In this document: piece after piece, positions 8,392 to 16,618 of the stretch
How the letters are laid out: every line of letters starts with the position of its first letter
How positions within the stretch are numbered: the first letter of the stretch is position 1
DNA from: Streptomyces barringtoniae
Lineage (GTDB): Bacteria; Actinomycetota; Actinomycetes; Streptomycetales; Streptomycetaceae
Length of the DNA: 64,000 bases
Direction: 5' to 3'
Assembly (NCBI RefSeq): GCF_020819595.1
Contig: NZ_JAJHNP010000015.1
Span: 124,001 to 188,000, forward strand
Translations under genes and position numbers: made by a program
Notes under the pieces: generated by a model
What the model was told of the DNA's origin: nothing
Seen by the model: only the letters and a program-made list of their open reading frames with translations
Database searches by the model: none

Positions 8392-9548
8392 CGACGATGA
8401 CGACACCAGACAACAGCGGCGACGTCCGCCTCTCCGGTATCAGCAAGACGTACGACAACGGGTTCACCGCCGTACAGCCGCTGGACCTGACCGTGCCGCA
8501 GGGCTCCTTCTTCGCCCTGCTCGGCGCCTCCGGCTGCGGCAAGACCACCACCCTGCGCATGATCGCCGGCCTGGAGGAGCCCACGACGGGCACCGTCCAC
8601 CTCGGCGACCAGGAAGTGACCAACCTGCCGCCCTACAAGCGGCCGGTGAACACCGTCTTCCAGTCCTACGCCCTCTTCCCGCACCTCGACATCTTCGAGA
8701 ACGTCGCCTTCGGGCTGCGCCGGCGCGGCATGAAGAGCGTGAAGAAACAGGTCGAGGAGATGCTGGAGCTGGTCCAGCTCGGCGAGCAGGCGCGCAAGAA
8801 GCCGCACCAGCTCTCCGGTGGCCAGCAGCAGCGCGTCGCCGTCGCCCGCGCCCTCATCAACCACCCCAAGGTGCTGCTGCTCGACGAGCCGCTCGGCGCC
8901 CTCGACCTCAAGCTGCGCCGCCAGATGCAGCTGGAGCTCAAGCGCATCCAGACCGAGGTCGGCATCACCTTCGTCCATGTCACGCACGACCAGGAGGAGG
9001 CCATGACCATGGCCGACACGGTCGCCGTGATGAACGCGGGCCGCGTCGAGCAGCTGGGCTCGCCCACCGACCTGTACGAGAACCCGAACACGACCTTCGT
9101 CGCAAACTTCCTCGGCACCTCCAACCTCATCGAGGCCGAGGTCGACACGAAGAACGGCGACGACATCGTGCTCAAGGCGGGCGGCGGCAAGCTGGTGCTG
9201 CCGAAGGCGCGATGTGCGGCCCCGACGACGGCCGGCGGCAAGGTGCTGGTCGGTATCCGCCCCGAGAAGATCTCCCTCACGCACGCCGACGACGCGGGGG
9301 ACATCCCCGAGGGCCGCAACCGCCTCACCGGCAGGATCGCCGACGCCAGCTTCATCGGTGTCTCCACCCAGTACGTGATAGACAGCCCGGTCTGCGACGA
9401 GCTCGCGGTGTACGTCCAGAACGTCGAGCGCGACGGCCGGCTCGTGCCCGGCGCGGACGTCGTACTGCACTGGAGCCCGGCGCACACCTTCGGCCTGGAC
9501 GCGGCCCAGGACATCGACGCGGGCACCGAGGAAGAGGCGGCCGCCTGA
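8388..9548 (+). CDS. Polyamine ABC transporter ATP-binding protein (PotA-like)
   Basis: The 386-residue ATPase has Walker A GASGCGKTTT, the signature LSGGQQQRVAVARAL, Walker B LLLDEPLGALD and the H-loop VTHDQEEAMTMADT. A C-terminal TOBE-type domain (VGIRPEKISLTH...) is typical of PotA/MalK-type importers. GTG 8388 overlaps the stop of the binding-protein gene; ATG 8397 three codons on is an alternative. Its own TGA overlaps the ATG of the first permease, so the four cistrons are translationally coupled. Confidence 0.92.
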   Translation: MTTMTTPDNSGDVRLSGISKTYDNGFTAVQPLDLTVPQGSFFALLGASGCGKTTTLRMIAGLEEPTTGTVHLGDQEVTNLPPYKRPVNTVFQSYALFPHLDIFENVAFGLRRRGMKSVKKQVEEMLELVQLGEQARKKPHQLSGGQQQRVAVARALINHPKVLLLDEPLGALDLKLRRQMQLELKRIQTEVGITFVHVTHDQEEAMTMADTVAVMNAGRVEQLGSPTDLYENPNTTFVANFLGTSNLIEAEVDTKNGDDIVLKAGGGKLVLPKARCAAPTTAGGKVLVGIRPEKISLTHADDAGDIPEGRNRLTGRIADASFIGVSTQYVIDSPVCDELAVYVQNVERDGRLVPGADVVLHWSPAHTFGLDAAQDIDAGTEEEAAA

Positions 9549-10483
9549 TGACGACGCTCACCGAAGCCGAGGCGCCCCCGCCGCTCGCGCCCACCGCACC
9601 GGAGCAGAAGCCCCCGCGCAAGCGCGGCCGGTTCACCCCGTACTGGCTGCTGCTGCCCGGCATCCTCTGGCTGATCGTCTTCTTCGCCCTGCCGATGATC
9701 TACCAGGCCTCCACCTCCGTGCAGCAGGGCTCCCTGGAGCAGGGCTACAAGGTCACCTGGCACTTCGCCACCTACTGGGATGCGTTCAGCGAGTACTGGC
9801 CGCAGTTCCTGCGGTCCGTCTTCTACGCGGCCGGCGCCACGGTCCTGTGCCTCCTGCTCGGCTACCCGCTGGCCTATCTGATCGCGTTCCGCGCGGGCCG
9901 CTGGCGGAACCTGATCATGGTCCTGGTGATCGCGCCGTTCTTCACCAGCTTCCTGATCCGCACCCTGGCCTGGAAGACGATCCTCGCCGACAACGGCCCG
10001 GTGGTGCACGTCCTGAACTCGCTGCACGTCCTGGACGTCACCAACTGGCTCGGCTGGACGGCCGGCGACCGCGTCCTCGCCACACCGCTGGCGGTGGTGT
10101 GCGGACTGACGTACAACTTCCTGCCGTTCATGATCCTGCCGCTGTACACCTCGCTGGAGCGGATCGACGGGCGGCTGCACGAGGCGGCCGGCGACCTGTA
10201 CGCCAGGCCGTGGACCACCTTCCGCAAGGTGACTTTCCCGCTGTCGATGCCGGGCGTGGTCTCCGGCACGCTGCTGACCTTCATCCCGGCGGCCGGTGAC
10301 TACGTCAACTCCGAACTGCTCGGCTCCACCGACACCCGCATGATCGGAAACGTCATCCAGACGCAGTTCCTGCGGATCCTGGACTACCCGACCGCCGCGG
10401 CGCTCTCCTTCATCCTCATGGCCGCGATCCTGGCCATGGTCACGATCTACATCCGCCGGTCCGGGACGGAGGACCTGGTCTAA
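9548..10483 (+). CDS. Polyamine ABC transporter permease (PotB-like)
   Basis: The 311-residue membrane protein has an N-terminal helix (WLLLPGILWLIVFFALPMIYQAS) and about five further helices. The EAA loop, EAAGDLYARPWTTFRKVTFPLSMPG, contacts the ATPase. This is the standard PotB half of a BPD_transp_1 permease pair. The start overlaps the upstream ATPase stop (TGATG) and the next permease starts directly after its TAA. Confidence 0.9.
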   Translation: MTTLTEAEAPPPLAPTAPEQKPPRKRGRFTPYWLLLPGILWLIVFFALPMIYQASTSVQQGSLEQGYKVTWHFATYWDAFSEYWPQFLRSVFYAAGATVLCLLLGYPLAYLIAFRAGRWRNLIMVLVIAPFFTSFLIRTLAWKTILADNGPVVHVLNSLHVLDVTNWLGWTAGDRVLATPLAVVCGLTYNFLPFMILPLYTSLERIDGRLHEAAGDLYARPWTTFRKVTFPLSMPGVVSGTLLTFIPAAGDYVNSELLGSTDTRMIGNVIQTQFLRILDYPTAAALSFILMAAILAMVTIYIRRSGTEDLV

Positions 10484-11284
10484 ATGCCCTTCGTCAACTG
10501 GCTCAAGCGCCATCTCGTCGTCATCGCGGGAACCCTGACCCTCGCGTACCTGCTGCTGCCCAACGTCATCGTGACGGTGTTCTCCTTCAACAAGCCGAAG
10601 GGGCGCTTCAACTACGAGTGGCAGCAGTTCTCCCTGGACGCCTGGAAGCAGCCGTGTGGGGTCGCCGACATGTGCGGCTCGCTGTCCATCAGCCTCCAGA
10701 TCGCGGTGTGGGCGACGGTCGGCGCCACGATCCTCGGCACGATGATCGCCTTCGCGCTGGTCCGCTACCGCTTCCGCGCCCGCGGCTCCGTCAACTCGCT
10801 GATCTTCCTGCCGATGGCGATGCCCGAGGTCGTCATGGCCGCCTCGCTGCTCACCCTGTTCCTCAACATGGGCGCGCAGCTCGGCTTCTGGACGATCCTC
10901 ATCGCCCACATCATGTTCTGCCTCAGCTTCGTCGTCACCGCGGTCAAGGCGCGCGTGATGTCGATGGACCCGCGCCTGGAGGAGGCCGCCCGGGACCTGT
11001 ACGCCGGTCCCGTGCAGACCTTCCTGCGGGTCACCCTGCCCATCGCGGCACCGGGCATCGCGGCGGGCGCGCTGCTGTCGTTCGCGCTGTCCTTCGACGA
11101 CTTCATCATCACGAACTTCAACGCCGGCTCGACCGTCACCTTCCCGATGTTCGTGTGGGGTTCGGCGCAGCGCGGAACACCGGTCCAGATCAATGTGATC
11201 GGTACGGCCATGTTCCTCGTCGCCGTCCTCATCACCCTGTTCTCGATGCTCGTCGGCAACAGCCGCAACAAACAAAGGGCATAA
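10484..11284 (+). CDS. Polyamine ABC transporter permease (PotC-like)
   Basis: The 266-residue permease partners the preceding one. It has six predicted membrane helices and the EAA loop EEAARDLYAGPVQTFLRVTLPIAAPGI. The C-terminal part SFALSFDDFIITNFNAGS is characteristic of PotC. It starts immediately after the upstream stop (TAAATG), so it depends on coupling rather than its own ribosome binding site. It is followed after 51 bp by the flavoprotein gene on the same strand. Confidence 0.9.
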   Translation: MPFVNWLKRHLVVIAGTLTLAYLLLPNVIVTVFSFNKPKGRFNYEWQQFSLDAWKQPCGVADMCGSLSISLQIAVWATVGATILGTMIAFALVRYRFRARGSVNSLIFLPMAMPEVVMAASLLTLFLNMGAQLGFWTILIAHIMFCLSFVVTAVKARVMSMDPRLEEAARDLYAGPVQTFLRVTLPIAAPGIAAGALLSFALSFDDFIITNFNAGSTVTFPMFVWGSAQRGTPVQINVIGTAMFLVAVLITLFSMLVGNSRNKQRA

Positions 11285-11335
11285 GCCTTTTCAGGAATTC
11301 CCCGTCGGGAAAGTCCACTGTAGGGAGTTGAAATC

Positions 11336-12766
11336 ATGGCCCCAAGCGCCATGAGTCGTGGCAAAGACAACTGGATCGCTTCTCTCTCCGAAGCCCAGCC
11401 GGTGCCGTACTGGCTGGAAGACCCCGGCAAACCCCACCCCGAGCCCGCCCTCACCGGCACCGACACCTGCGACCTGCTGGTCGTCGGCGGCGGCTACAGC
11501 GGACTGTGGACCGCGCTCAACGCGAAAGAGCGCGATCCGCAGCGGGACGTGGTCCTGCTGGAAGGCCGCGAGGTGGGCTGGGCCGCCTCCGGCCGCAACG
11601 GCGGCTTCTGCGCCGCCTCCCTCACCCATGGCCTGCCCAACGGCCTCACCCGCTGGCCCGACGAGATCCAGAAGCTCGAGGAACTGGGCCGGCGCAACCT
11701 GGACGAGATCGAGGCCGCGATCGCCCGGCACGGCATCGACTGCGACTTCGAGCGCACCGGCGAGATCGACGTCGCCACCGAGACCTACCAGGCCTGGGAA
11801 CTGCGCGACTGGCACAAGGAGTTGGCGGAGCAGGGCCTCGCGGACGGCATCGAGTTCCTGGACGCCGACGCCGTGCGCGAGCAGGTGAACTCGCCCACCT
11901 TCGAGGCCGGTCTGTGGGACCGCCGGGGCGTGGCCATGCTGCACCCGGCGAAGCTGGCGTGGGGCCTGAAGAAGGCGTGTCTGCAGCTCGGGGTGCGGGT
12001 GTACGAGCACACGCCCGCGCTGACGTTGAAGCCGTACGGCGCCGGGATGGCCGTACGCACGCCGTACGGCGCGGTCCGCGCCCGCAGGGTCGCGCTCGGC
12101 ACCAACATCTTCCCCAGCCTGCTGCGCCGCGTGCGCTCCTACACCGTCCCGGTCTACGACTACGCGCTGATGACCGAGCCGCTGAGTGACGCGCAACTGG
12201 AGTCGGTCGGCTGGAAGAACAGACAGGGACTCGGCGACTCGGCCAACCAGTTCCACTACTTCCGCCTCTCCGCCGACAACCGCATCCTGTGGGGCGGCTA
12301 CGACGCGATCCACCACTACGGCGGCCGGGTGCGCGCCGAGTACGACGACCGGCCGGAGACCTACGCCAAGCTCGCCGGCCACTTCTTCACCTGCTTCCCG
12401 CAGTTGGAGGGCGTCCGCTTCACGCATGCCTGGGGCGGCGCGATCGACACCTGCTCGCGCTTCTCGGCGTTCTTCGGCACGGCACACCAGGGGAAGGTCG
12501 CGTACGCGGCCGGGTACACCGGCCTGGGTGTCGGAGCGACCCGCTTCGGCGCGGACGTGATGCTCGACCTGCTGGACGGGGAGCGCACCGAGCGGACGGA
12601 GCTGGAGATGGTCCGCAAGAAGCCGCTGCCGTTCCCGCCCGAGCCGTTCGCCTGGACCGGGATCGCCCTCACCAAGTGGTCCCTGGCCCGCGCGGACGCG
12701 CACGGCGGGCGGCGCAACCTGTGGCTGCGCACCATGGACCGGCTGGGGCTGGGCTTCGACAGCTGA
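11336..12766 (+). CDS. FAD-dependent oxidoreductase, gamma-glutamylputrescine oxidase-like
   Basis: This 476-residue DAO-family flavoprotein has the dinucleotide-binding motif LLVVGGGYSGLWTALNA at ~48-63 and the flavin-contacting motif EVGWAASGRNGGFC. Near the C-terminus it has AYAAGYTGLGVGATRFGADVMLDLL. PuuB-type members oxidise gamma-glutamylputrescine to the aldehyde, which fits a locus with a polyamine importer, an aminobutyraldehyde dehydrogenase and GABA aminotransferase. Other amine substrates cannot be excluded from sequence. GGGAG precedes ATG 11336. A strong hairpin follows the stop, making this the end of the 5.5-12.8 kb operon. Confidence 0.85.
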   Translation: MAPSAMSRGKDNWIASLSEAQPVPYWLEDPGKPHPEPALTGTDTCDLLVVGGGYSGLWTALNAKERDPQRDVVLLEGREVGWAASGRNGGFCAASLTHGLPNGLTRWPDEIQKLEELGRRNLDEIEAAIARHGIDCDFERTGEIDVATETYQAWELRDWHKELAEQGLADGIEFLDADAVREQVNSPTFEAGLWDRRGVAMLHPAKLAWGLKKACLQLGVRVYEHTPALTLKPYGAGMAVRTPYGAVRARRVALGTNIFPSLLRRVRSYTVPVYDYALMTEPLSDAQLESVGWKNRQGLGDSANQFHYFRLSADNRILWGGYDAIHHYGGRVRAEYDDRPETYAKLAGHFFTCFPQLEGVRFTHAWGGAIDTCSRFSAFFGTAHQGKVAYAAGYTGLGVGATRFGADVMLDLLDGERTERTELEMVRKKPLPFPPEPFAWTGIALTKWSLARADAHGGRRNLWLRTMDRLGLGFDS

Positions 12767-12783
12767 GGCCTTTCGTCGGCCTG

Positions 12784-12823
12784 CGGGGCTTGTACCCGGC
12801 CCCTGTGGCTGGGTCAAGCCCCG
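12784..12823 (+). terminator. Terminator hairpin after the polyamine operon
   Basis: CGGGGCTTG (12784-12792) pairs with CAAGCCCCG (12815-12823). Inside this, after one bulged base, ACCCGGCC can pair with GGCTGGGT around a 5-nt loop. The stem totals about 17 pairs and lies 17 bp after the flavoprotein stop. As is usual in Streptomyces, no long U-tract follows. Confidence 0.65.
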
Positions 12824-12923
12824 AGTTTCCGGAGCATGACTCCGCCGCCGCGTTCCGGCGTACTTGAAGCACGGGCCTCACCGGGAGGCACCGACTTCCA
12901 CACCGGAACAGCAGGAGAAGACC

Positions 12924-13199
12924 ATGACCCTCATCAACCGCTTCGACCGCAAGCACGACGACGCCCGTCCCAAGCGCCGCCTGGGCGGCCTGGCGACGGC
13001 GGTGGCCTCCGCCGTCGTCGTTGCCGGAGCCGTCATGCTGCCGGTGGCGGCCGCCACGGCGGCGCCGATGCACCAGACGTCCGCGGTGACCATGACTCCC
13101 CGCCACGACCATCACGACGGGGACTACTGGAGCTACGACTGGGACCACCACCACCGTCACCATCACTGCGACGACGACTGGTACTGGTACTACTACTGA
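12924..13199 (+). CDS. Small secreted protein with His/Asp/aromatic-rich tail
   Basis: The predicted 91-residue protein has a basic start (NRFDRKHDDARPKRR), a hydrophobic signal segment (LATAVASAVVVAGAVMLPVAAATAAP) and probable cleavage near residue 50. The mature peptide is about 40 residues. Its C-terminus consists almost only of His, Asp, Trp and Tyr (nine His, one Cys, ending in a WYWYYY run). AGGAG lies 7 bp before the ATG. I do not recognise a family. The composition suggests metal binding or surface adhesion after export, which is inference. It is not part of the polyamine operon because a terminator precedes it. Confidence 0.7.
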   Translation: MTLINRFDRKHDDARPKRRLGGLATAVASAVVVAGAVMLPVAAATAAPMHQTSAVTMTPRHDHHDGDYWSYDWDHHHRHHHCDDDWYWYYY

Positions 13200-13225
13200 C
13201 GGTCACCCCCGGCCCGCTAGCGAAA

Positions 13226-13241
13226 TGTGACCCAGGTCACC
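13226..13241 (+). promoter_or_regulatory. CRP-like operator (TGTGA-N6-TCAC)
   Basis: TGTGACCCAGGTCACC contains the exact inverted repeat GTGACC-CA-GGTCAC and fits the CRP/FNR-type consensus TGTGA-N6-TCAC; Streptomyces encodes a Crp of this family. A TAATGC hexamer at 13265-13270 could be a -10 element. A transcript start near 13276 would then place the centre of this site about 42 bases upstream, the class II activator position. The arrangement is seen in the sequence; regulation is inferred. Confidence 0.55.
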
Positions 13242-13277
13242 TCGATGGGGGCGTGGAACCCGCGTAATGCCCTCGGG

Positions 13278-13342
13278 AAGGCCTCCCTCTCTCCTCCTGA
13301 CGCGACCGCTCCGGACGGTCGGGCGAGAGACAGGGAGGCCTT
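13278..13342 (+). promoter_or_regulatory. Leader hairpin that masks the Shine-Dalgarno sequence
   Basis: Bases 13278-13293 pair with 13327-13342 in 15 of 16 positions (one C-C mismatch), enclosing a small nested hairpin GACCG/CGGTC at 13304-13308 and 13316-13320. The right arm contains the GGGAGG ribosome binding site (13333-13338) and ends 4 bases before ATG 13347. Folding would block initiation, so the element looks like a translational switch or autoregulatory leader for the downstream gene. No known riboswitch class is recognised. Confidence 0.55.
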
Positions 13343-13346
13343 GACG

Positions 13347-13805
13347 ATGACTGGGGCGAAGACGGCCGTCGAATGGCTGGCATCCGCCGCACCGGACCCC
13401 GAAGCCTGCCGCTGGGAATGGGAGCGCAATCCCCTCGGGGTCGCGCTGCTGCCGGCCGGCAGGGCCTGGGACGTACTGATCCTGCCGGGTGACCTCGGCT
13501 ATCCGACGCTGGACGTGCTCATCCGCGTACTCGACCGACCCGGCCCGGTGCTGGTCGACTTCGGCGACAACCGGGTCGGGTTCTTCGTGCCGCCGGGCAC
13601 CGCGGCCCGCTGGATCGGCACCGGCATCCGCACCGCCGGGCCCGGCACCTGGATCGTCGTGCCGTATCCGGGCCGGGCGACCCGTGGCGTGCGCTGGCTG
13701 GTGCCGCCGGACGGCTCCGGCACGCTGACCGACCCGGCGCTGCTGGAGCTGGCGATGCACGAGGCGGCGGCGCGGCTGGCCGGGGGAGGGGACGGGGACC
13801 GGTAG
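13347..13805 (+). CDS. Conserved hypothetical cytoplasmic protein behind a structured leader
   Basis: The 152-residue protein has no signal peptide or membrane segment. Recognisable stretches are WEWERNPLGVALLPAGRAWD, a VLVDFGDNRVGFFVPPGTA strand pair and GTWIVVPYPGRAT. They suggest a small alpha/beta domain, possibly related to the folds of DNA-primase/polymerase-like N-terminal domains, but I cannot assign a family. ATG 13347 is chosen because GGGAGG lies 8 bp upstream; the longer ORF would begin inside the CRP-like site. The upstream CRP-like operator and SD-masking hairpin suggest tight control at both transcription and translation. Confidence 0.7.
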   Translation: MTGAKTAVEWLASAAPDPEACRWEWERNPLGVALLPAGRAWDVLILPGDLGYPTLDVLIRVLDRPGPVLVDFGDNRVGFFVPPGTAARWIGTGIRTAGPGTWIVVPYPGRATRGVRWLVPPDGSGTLTDPALLELAMHEAAARLAGGGDGDR

Positions 13806-13818
13806 CGCCGCATGGGAC

Positions 13819-14529
13819 TCAGCCGGAGCCGCGCGTCCCTTCCTCCGTCAGGACACCCGGCTTCGTCAGGACACCCGGCCCCGTCAAGGCCTCCGCCTTC
13901 TTCAAGACGCCAGGCTTCTTCGAGACCCCCGGCACCAGGGAAAGGGCGGTCAGCAGCACGGTGCACAGGCACCAGCTGGCCACCACGTCCATCGGCCAGT
14001 GCCAGCCGTGCCGGACGAGCCCGTACGACACTCCGAGCACCAGGACCGCGCACCCGGCGACCAGGCTCCGGCGGGCGGCCGTTGAGCGCAGCCAGGGCAG
14101 CAGGAGCAGTGTCGCGGAGCCGTAGGCGACGGCCGCCGTGGCCGTGTGCCCGGAGGGGAAATAGCCGACAGCCGGAGGCACCACGGGGGTCCCCGGCCGT
14201 GCGGTCCAGTCCTTGAGGGGTACGACGATCGCCGGGACCAGCGCCATGAGTACGGCCGCGGCGGCGGGTGGCAGCCACCACCGTTCCGTACCGGTGGACC
14301 GTCCCCGCCAGAGGACGTAGAGCACGGCCGCGGCGAGCACCGGGACGGCGACCTGGATGTTGCCGAGGTCGGAGAGGTACGCGCCGAATCCGTCCCGATG
14401 GACCAGGTCCCGGCTGAGGCGGGAGTCCAGGCGCAGCAGCGGGCCGTGGGTCACGACCTGCCAGGTGATCGCGGCGAAGAGGCCGGCCGGGAGACCGAGG
14501 AGCGCAAAGAGGCGGGCTGAGGTCGACAC
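13819..14529 (-). CDS. PAP2-family membrane phosphatase
   Basis: The 236-residue membrane protein has all three phosphatidic-acid-phosphatase type 2 motifs: KDWTARPGTP (Lys and Arg-Pro), PSGHTATAAVAYG and SYGLVRHGWHWPMDV (Arg, His, Asp). The catalytic histidines face the outer side of the membrane in this family. About six helices are visible. Likely substrates are lipid phosphates or undecaprenyl pyrophosphate. The C-terminal tail contains short repeats of the PGVLTKPGVLTEEG type. The start is uncertain: GTG 14529 gives a basic-poor but sensible first helix (LFALLGLPAGLFAAITW), while an ATG 13 codons upstream is also possible. Confidence 0.82.
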   Translation of the reverse strand: MSTSARLFALLGLPAGLFAAITWQVVTHGPLLRLDSRLSRDLVHRDGFGAYLSDLGNIQVAVPVLAAAVLYVLWRGRSTGTERWWLPPAAAAVLMALVPAIVVPLKDWTARPGTPVVPPAVGYFPSGHTATAAVAYGSATLLLLPWLRSTAARRSLVAGCAVLVLGVSYGLVRHGWHWPMDVVASWCLCTVLLTALSLVPGVSKKPGVLKKAEALTGPGVLTKPGVLTEEGTRGSG

Positions 14530-14983
14530 GGTGCCCAGCTTCGCAGGTCCGTTCGGCCCGGAACGCATCGTCGGGCCATGTCCGGGAAACCGGCTCGATC
14601 CGGACCGGGACCGCCTGGTGCAAGGCAAGGAGAAGGAGGTCGGCCGCCCCGGAACAGGGGGGGTAGTTCCGAGGCGGCCGTCCGGATCGGAACGTCGCGC
14701 GCCCCGGGGGGTTTGGGGCGGCGACCGTCCGATCGGTGAGGAGATCCCGGAGCCGTCAGGCGCCGGTTGTTGTGTGCGCGAGGGCACGACCAGGTCGAAG
14801 CTGGGGAGGCCCCGGCCTGAAATCGCCCACAGTCCCCTGTGGGCGGGGTGTATCTCTCATCTGGGTAGAACCTACGGCAGGCCGGGCCGCTTGGGCAGAC
14901 GGAATCGGCTCCCGTCATCCACCCCCCACACGTTCTTCACACGGCCTGCCGCAGGCACCCGTTCAGAGGTGCGGACCAGTCGC
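14530..14983. other. 454-bp intergenic region with no convincing gene
   Basis: Upstream of the PAP2 gene and downstream of gabT, both on the minus strand. It holds a perfect 8-bp stem with a TCCC loop (14825-14844) that could terminate gabT transcription, since the minus-strand copy is followed by GATTTC. It also contains an inverted repeat, CGGCAGGCCG at 14875-14884 and CGGCCTGCCG at 14942-14951. No ORF with an RBS and Streptomyces-like codon use was found. Confidence 0.5.
14825..14844 (-). terminator. Possible terminator downstream of gabT
   Basis: GCCCACAG at 14825-14832 and CTGTGGGC at 14837-14844 form a perfect stem with a 4-nt loop. It lies 140 bp beyond the gabT stop on the minus strand and is followed there by GATTTC. 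The distance from the stop makes this tentative. Confidence 0.4.
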
Positions 14984-16318
14984 TCAGATGCGCGCGAAGG
15001 CCTGCTCGATGATGTCGAGGCCCTCGTTCAGCAGGTCCTCGCCGATCACCAGCGGGGGCAGGAAGCGCAGCACGTTGCCGTAGGTGCCGCAGGTCAGGAC
15101 CAGCAGGCCCTCGGCGTGGCAGGCCTTGGCGAGCGCGGCCGTGGCCTCCGGGTTCGGCTCCTTGGTGGCACGGTCCTTCACGAGCTCGATCGCGATCATC
15201 GCGCCGCGCCCGCGCACGTCACCGATGACGTCGAACTTCTCGGCCATGGCGGCGAGGCGACCCTTCATGATCTCCTCGATGCGCTTGGCCTTGCCGTTGA
15301 GGTCGAGCTCCTTCATGGTCTCGATGGCACCGAGGGCACCCGCACAGGCGACGGGGTTGCCGCCGTACGTACCGCCCAGCCCGCCGGCGTGCGCGGCGTC
15401 CATGATCTCCGCACGCCCGGTGACGGCGGCGAGCGGAAGCCCACCGGCGATGCCCTTGGCGGTCGTGATCAGGTCGGGGACGATCCCCTCGTCCTCGCAG
15501 GCGAACCACTGCCCGGTCCGGCAGAAACCGCTCTGGATCTCGTCGGCGACGAAGACGATCCCGTTGTCGGAGGCGAACTGCCGGATCGCCGGGAGGAAGC
15601 CCTTGGCCGGCTCGATGAAGCCACCCTCGCCGAGCACGGGCTCGATGATGATCGCGGCCACGTTGTCCGGGCCGACCTGCTTGGTGATCTGGTCGATGGC
15701 CTGCGCGGCGGCCTCGGGACCGCAGTTGTCGGCCCCGGTCGGCCAGCGGTAGGCGTAGGCGACCGGCACCCGGTACACCTCGGGAGCGAACGGCCCGAAC
15801 CCGTGCTTGTACGGCATGTTCTTGGCGGTGAGCGCCATGGTCAGGTTGGTCCGCCCGTGGTACCCGTGGTCGAACACCACGACGGCCTGCCGCTTGGTGT
15901 AGGCACGCGCGATCTTGACGGCGTTCTCGACGGCCTCGGCGCCGGAGTTGAACAGCGCGGACTTCTTGGCGTGGTCACCGGGGGTCAGCTCGGCCAGGGC
16001 CTCCGCCACCTCCACGTACCCCTCGTACGGGGTGACCATGAAACAGGTGTGGGTGAAGTCGGCGAGCTGGGCGCTCGCCCGCCGTACGACGGCCTCGGCG
16101 GAGGCGCCGACGGAGGTCACGGCGATACCGGACCCGAAGTCGATGAGCCGGTTGCCGTCGACGTCCTCGATGATCCCGCCACCGGCGCGCGCGGTGAAGA
16201 CCGGCAGCACGGAGCCCACGCCCTGCGCGACCGCGGCGGTACGGCGGGCCTGCAGCTCCTGCGACTTCGGGCCGGGGATGGCGGTGACGACGCGGCGCTC
16301 CTGCGGAAGTGCGGTCAT
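14984..16318 (-). CDS. gabT: 4-aminobutyrate (GABA) aminotransferase
   Basis: This 444-residue class III aminotransferase transfers the GABA amino group to 2-oxoglutarate, giving succinate semialdehyde and glutamate. The PLP lysine is Lys288 in LITTAKGIAGGLPLA. The Asp259-Glu260 pair in VFVADEIQSGF and the phosphate-binding FNSGAEAVENAVKIAR are present. CAGGAG stands 6 bp before ATG 16318; the longer ORF has no RBS. It is divergent from the P-loop ATPase gene and lies beside a PucR regulator. It completes the putrescine-GABA-succinate route begun by the 5.5-12.8 kb operon. Confidence 0.93.
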   Translation of the reverse strand: MTALPQERRVVTAIPGPKSQELQARRTAAVAQGVGSVLPVFTARAGGGIIEDVDGNRLIDFGSGIAVTSVGASAEAVVRRASAQLADFTHTCFMVTPYEGYVEVAEALAELTPGDHAKKSALFNSGAEAVENAVKIARAYTKRQAVVVFDHGYHGRTNLTMALTAKNMPYKHGFGPFAPEVYRVPVAYAYRWPTGADNCGPEAAAQAIDQITKQVGPDNVAAIIIEPVLGEGGFIEPAKGFLPAIRQFASDNGIVFVADEIQSGFCRTGQWFACEDEGIVPDLITTAKGIAGGLPLAAVTGRAEIMDAAHAGGLGGTYGGNPVACAGALGAIETMKELDLNGKAKRIEEIMKGRLAAMAEKFDVIGDVRGRGAMIAIELVKDRATKEPNPEATAALAKACHAEGLLVLTCGTYGNVLRFLPPLVIGEDLLNEGLDIIEQAFARI

Positions 16319-16476
16319 GGGGGCTCCTGATGATCTTGCGTACCGGGCGGTCTTGTCTGGCGTCCCGGACGATTCCGGGCAGTGCGTTTTCGGCCGCATA
16401 CCTATCTTTCTTCGCAGGCTAGGGCCGAGGGTGGGGGGTGGGCATGCTCCATGTGGGCGTTGTCGGTCACCCCGGT

Positions 16477-16491
16477 TGTCCGTCATGGACA
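16477..16491. promoter_or_regulatory. Inverted repeat TGTCC-N5-GGACA in the gabT/ATPase divergent region
   Basis: A 5-bp inverted repeat with a 5-bp spacer lies 158 bp upstream of gabT and 128 bp upstream of the divergent ATPase gene. It may be an operator for one of the two. The 300-bp gap 16319-16618 contains no gene. Confidence 0.3.
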
Positions 16492-16618
16492 TAGCCGTCC
16501 GGCCGGGGTACGCCCAGTCGGCGGGCGCTCTCGGCCGCGTAAGCGGTGAACTCCCCCTGCCGGGGCGTTAGATTGCTCGCTGACGGTGGACGGAACGGCT
16601 GGTCAGGGGGCAAGGTCG

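Noticed and set aside
5473..8406. 977-codon minus-strand frame opposite the aldehyde dehydrogenase and polyamine-binding protein genes
   Set aside because: Antisense shadow; both plus-strand genes have catalytic motifs, RBSs and operon overlaps.
14530..14983. Hidden gene or riboswitch in the gap between the PAP2 gene and gabT
   Set aside because: No frame with RBS and coding bias, and no recognisable riboswitch core; only simple hairpins were seen.
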